Shown in pieces: positions 62,205 through 64,000 of a stretch of DNA of 64,000 bases. This DNA comes from Chloroflexota bacterium (GTDB lineage: Bacteria > Chloroflexota > Anaerolineae > UBA2200). Each line of letters begins with the position of its first letter. Position 1 is the first letter of the stretch. The notes beneath the pieces are model-generated. The model had not been told where the DNA came from. It saw only the letters and a program-made list of their open reading frames with translations, and searched no databases. The stretch spans positions 143,271 through 207,270 of the forward strand of contig JACIWW010000002.1 in the NCBI GenBank assembly GCA_014360905.1, written 5' to 3'. Position numbers and translations under genes: made by a program.

Positions 62205-62340
62205 CACGGCTAACTATCTACTGAACGAGAATTAGCCGGAAGCAATTCTCATGCCACAGAGAGCAGAGCGAGACCTGCAGGTAGGCGGATGCGCCTTCCG
62301 TGCTCCGGGCTGATCTCGAGAGTTAGCCGTGTTGCTTTTT
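62205..62340 (+). terminator. Hairpin-closed element after tRNA-Pro, terminator or small RNA
   Basis: CACGGCTAACT (62205-62215) pairs perfectly with AGTTAGCCGTG (62321-62331), followed by T5 at 62336-62340. About 105 bases lie between, containing hairpin GAGAATT/AATTCTC (62228-62252 region) and GC-rich segments. The right arm overlaps the stop of the convergent mazG gene. It may end the tRNA transcript or be an independent structured RNA; no known family was recognised. Confidence 0.5.
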
Positions 62341-63798
62341 CGTATTATTCCATAACCTTACCCGCTCTAACGGTTCCAGGTCTTGTAGTTGTTGTCCACG
62401 CTCAGCACATTTCCGCTCCACTTCCCGAAAGCGCTGCTCAAAGCGTGTTGTCGCTTCGCGCAATGCACTCTCAGCATCCAGATGCATCCACCGCGCCAGG
62501 CTTACCAGGGAAAACAATAAATCACCCAGCTCTGTTTCTTGTGCCACTTTTTTATGTGCTGCGCGCAGCTCTTTCCACTCCTCTTCTACTTTGGACCATA
62601 CATGCTCTATATCCGGCCAATCCAACCCTGCGCGCTCCACTCGGTACTGCAGTGCTTGTGCTCGCGCCAGAGCGGGAAGGGAAGGGGAGATGCCTGTTAG
62701 GAGCTCTGCTGCTCCAACATAGTTCTCTTCGCCGTGGTGTTGAAGTGCCTTTTCTTCGCTCTTTATTCGCTCCCAGTTAGCCAACACTTCCTGAGCACTT
62801 GAGACTTGCACCTGGCCGAAGACATGGGGGTGCCTGCGCTTCAATTTGGCCACGATGTATGAGACGACGTCTGCCATCTTGAATTCATCTTGTTCGATGG
62901 CAATCTGGGTATGCAACAGAATCTGCAACAAAAGGTCGCCCAACTCCTCTTTCAAAGAGGTTAAATCCTCATTATCGAGAGCTTGCAACACCTCATACGT
63001 TTCCTCAAGCAGAAACGGGCGTAGCGAACGATGCGTTTGCTCACGATCCCAGGGGCAACCCTCAGGCGCACGCAAATGCGCCACTATTTCCTGAAATGTG
63101 GCGAGGGAGCCTGGTTGAGAAAGCGGCGGTACGTATAACGAGGTCAGGTGATCGATCCCCGCATAGCGATCCAGTTCATAGAGCGGCATCGTGGAGAGCG
63201 TTTCCTTTTCAGTCCCTGCAGCTTGAATCAACATAACTGAATGTTCATCAGGGTAGGCCATCAACAGTACCAACTTGACATCAGCAGCGAGATCCCGGCT
63301 GTAAAGCTGACCAATCAACAACGGCAGGTCGGGATTAAACACTGGATAATGGGACATGGCCAGCGTGGTCGCATCAGCCAACTGCAAGCCATTCAATGGA
63401 TCTAGTTTCAACTTGGCGCACACTGGCTCTATGAAGCTCAAGCCTGCTACAATGCGCACCGGCAATCCAACTTGATTGGCGAGAATGAGGATGCGCTGTA
63501 CGGACGCCTCTCCTACAAGGGGGTGGCCAGGCACGGCATAAATGACACCATGCGCACGCTGGCCCAAATCCACAATCCTAGAAGCAATTTCATCATAGAC
63601 CTGTTCGAAGGTAGCAGCACGCTCGTAGATATCATCAAAGGAATAAATCTTTGCTGATAGCGCCAAGCCCTCTATTGTAGGATGCCGCTTGGTGCGCAAA
63701 TAGATTTCCTCTGCGCTCTGCAAAACGTGTTGTGCTTCTGCAGTAAGAAGACCCGGCGCCCCCGGGCCTAACCCCACAATGGTGATCCCTTGAGGCAT
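62323..63798 (-). CDS. mazG: YabN-type tetrapyrrole-methylase-like/MazG pyrophosphohydrolase
   Basis: A 491-aa protein joining two domains. Residues about 1-225 form a SAM-dependent tetrapyrrole-methylase fold (ITIVGLGPGAPGLLTAEA, GVIYAVPGHPLVGEASVQ); about 240-490 is a MazG NTP pyrophosphohydrolase duplicate with PEGCPWDREQTH, EETYEVLQAL and LKEELGDLLLQIL. This architecture is the B. subtilis YabN type, thought to clear aberrant NTPs; the role of the methylase part is unknown. ATG at 63798 behind AGAGGGAGGGTTGTC. Confidence 0.94.
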   Translation of the reverse strand: MPQGITIVGLGPGAPGLLTAEAQHVLQSAEEIYLRTKRHPTIEGLALSAKIYSFDDIYERAATFEQVYDEIASRIVDLGQRAHGVIYAVPGHPLVGEASVQRILILANQVGLPVRIVAGLSFIEPVCAKLKLDPLNGLQLADATTLAMSHYPVFNPDLPLLIGQLYSRDLAADVKLVLLMAYPDEHSVMLIQAAGTEKETLSTMPLYELDRYAGIDHLTSLYVPPLSQPGSLATFQEIVAHLRAPEGCPWDREQTHRSLRPFLLEETYEVLQALDNEDLTSLKEELGDLLLQILLHTQIAIEQDEFKMADVVSYIVAKLKRRHPHVFGQVQVSSAQEVLANWERIKSEEKALQHHGEENYVGAAELLTGISPSLPALARAQALQYRVERAGLDWPDIEHVWSKVEEEWKELRAAHKKVAQETELGDLLFSLVSLARWMHLDAESALREATTRFEQRFREVERKCAERGQQLQDLEPLERVRLWNNTKKQHG

Positions 63799-63875
63799 GA
63801 CAACCCTCCCTCTGGAAACTTGCCTGGATTATACTTCACAGTATAATGCTAACAAAGCTGTGCGTCTTGCGCAGT

Positions 63876-64000
63876 GTAATTGTTCAGATTAGGGCTAGCT
63901 GTGGTATACTGAGCACATGACACTGGAAGAAGAAGTCGTTGCCCTCCGTGCTGAGAACAATACTTTGCGCGCACAAGTAGCTGCCTTGCAAGAGGAGCTA
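63876..64000 (+). mobile_element. Left end of an IS66-like insertion sequence
   Basis: Terminal repeat GTAATTGTTCAGATTAGGG begins at 63876, identical over 23 bases to the MITE at 61938. A transposase-type reading frame starts 41 bases inside. The right end lies beyond the window, so the target duplication (left flank TGCGCAGT if 8 bp) cannot be checked. Confidence 0.8.
63917..64000 (+). CDS. tnpC: IS66-family transposase (N-terminal fragment)
   Basis: The first 28 codons only, cut by the window edge. MTLEEEVVALRAENNTLR and following AQVAALQEEL form a leucine-zipper-like coiled coil, as at the start of IS66 TnpC transposases. The ATG follows the IS end by 41 bases, suggesting a single-gene ISBst12-type layout. 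Too short for a firm family call on protein alone; the GTAA end and MITE duplication add support. Confidence 0.75.
   Translation, partial: MTLEEEVVALRAENNTLRAQVAALQEEL

Noticed and set aside
62205..62340. Cobalamin riboswitch, because of GAGACCTGC and GCCACAG-like segments
   Set aside because: The conserved core and pseudoknot elements are not in order, and no + strand gene follows.
62289..62780. Plus-strand frame of 163 codons opposite mazG
   Set aside because: Antisense shadow of a strongly conserved mazG domain.

Overview
The window comes from a bacterium, most likely an anaerobic member of the Chloroflexota (Anaerolineae-like). This is an inference from the gene set: a bacterial-type acetyl-CoA synthase (Wood-Ljungdahl) cluster, secreted proteins with Thr/Pro-rich linkers and a [12 protein letters not shown] C-terminus, a DUF6391 protein, a PP2C-like/membrane/propeller protein, and plain sigma-70 type promoters. 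No rRNA and no CRISPR array were seen.

Layout. 1-5.2 kb (minus strand): a carbohydrate operon led by a GntR/UTRA repressor, followed by mannose-family PTS IIA, IIB and a fused IIC-IID permease, a DhnA-type aldolase and a zinc alcohol dehydrogenase cut by the window edge. 5.3-18.3 kb: housekeeping and small conserved genes (alpha/beta hydrolase, TPR protein, ndk, rsfS, Mut7-C nuclease, PfkB/RfaE1-like kinase, DUF6391, holA, tyrS, SLOG protein, a YVTN-propeller lipoprotein, LysM and DUF4332 proteins). 18.6-21.1 kb: a HerA-like ATPase.

21.3-36.8 kb is the metabolic core: fhs, a cysteine-less HMA-like protein, acsA/cooS, acsB, a CBS-pair protein, acsD, acsC, a membrane-anchored alpha/beta hydrolase-like protein, a PAP2 protein, the RACo-type activator, cooC and acsE. 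These cover formate activation on tetrahydrofolate, methyl transfer to the corrinoid protein, CO2/CO interconversion, nickel handling, corrinoid reactivation and acetyl-CoA assembly. folD/fchA, metF and formate dehydrogenase are not in the window. Both fhs and the HMA-acsA unit have recognisable promoters with palindromes placed just past the expected start of transcription, and a terminator-like hairpin lies between acsB and the CBS gene.

37-42.9 kb: a glyoxylate/2-oxoacid module (serine/alanine-glyoxylate aminotransferase, DapA-like aldolase, GlcD-like oxidase), archaemetzincin and a Gfo/Idh/MocA oxidoreductase. 42.9-59.7 kb: mostly RNA, nucleotide and repair genes (cutA, tilS, rlmI-like, hpt, xpt, guaA, sbcD, tsaD, ATL, selA, mtaB) with a DNRLRE secreted protein, an aminotransferase, a PP2C-like/propeller membrane protein and a DUF624-like protein. 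59.8-64 kb: an AAA ATPase fused to a transglutaminase-like domain, a 143-bp MITE with a perfect 8-bp target duplication, tRNA-Pro(CGG), a hairpin-closed element, a YabN-type MazG protein, and the left end of the IS66-like element that shares its terminal repeat with the MITE.

The most interesting items are the regulatory and accessory parts of the acs cluster, two miniature inverted-repeat elements (one tied to an IS66-like parent, one inserted at the acsE stop codon), the ATPase-transglutaminase fusion, the PTS IIC-IID fusion, and two genes whose ribosome-binding sites point to non-standard start codons. Everything here was read by eye; no similarity search was run.
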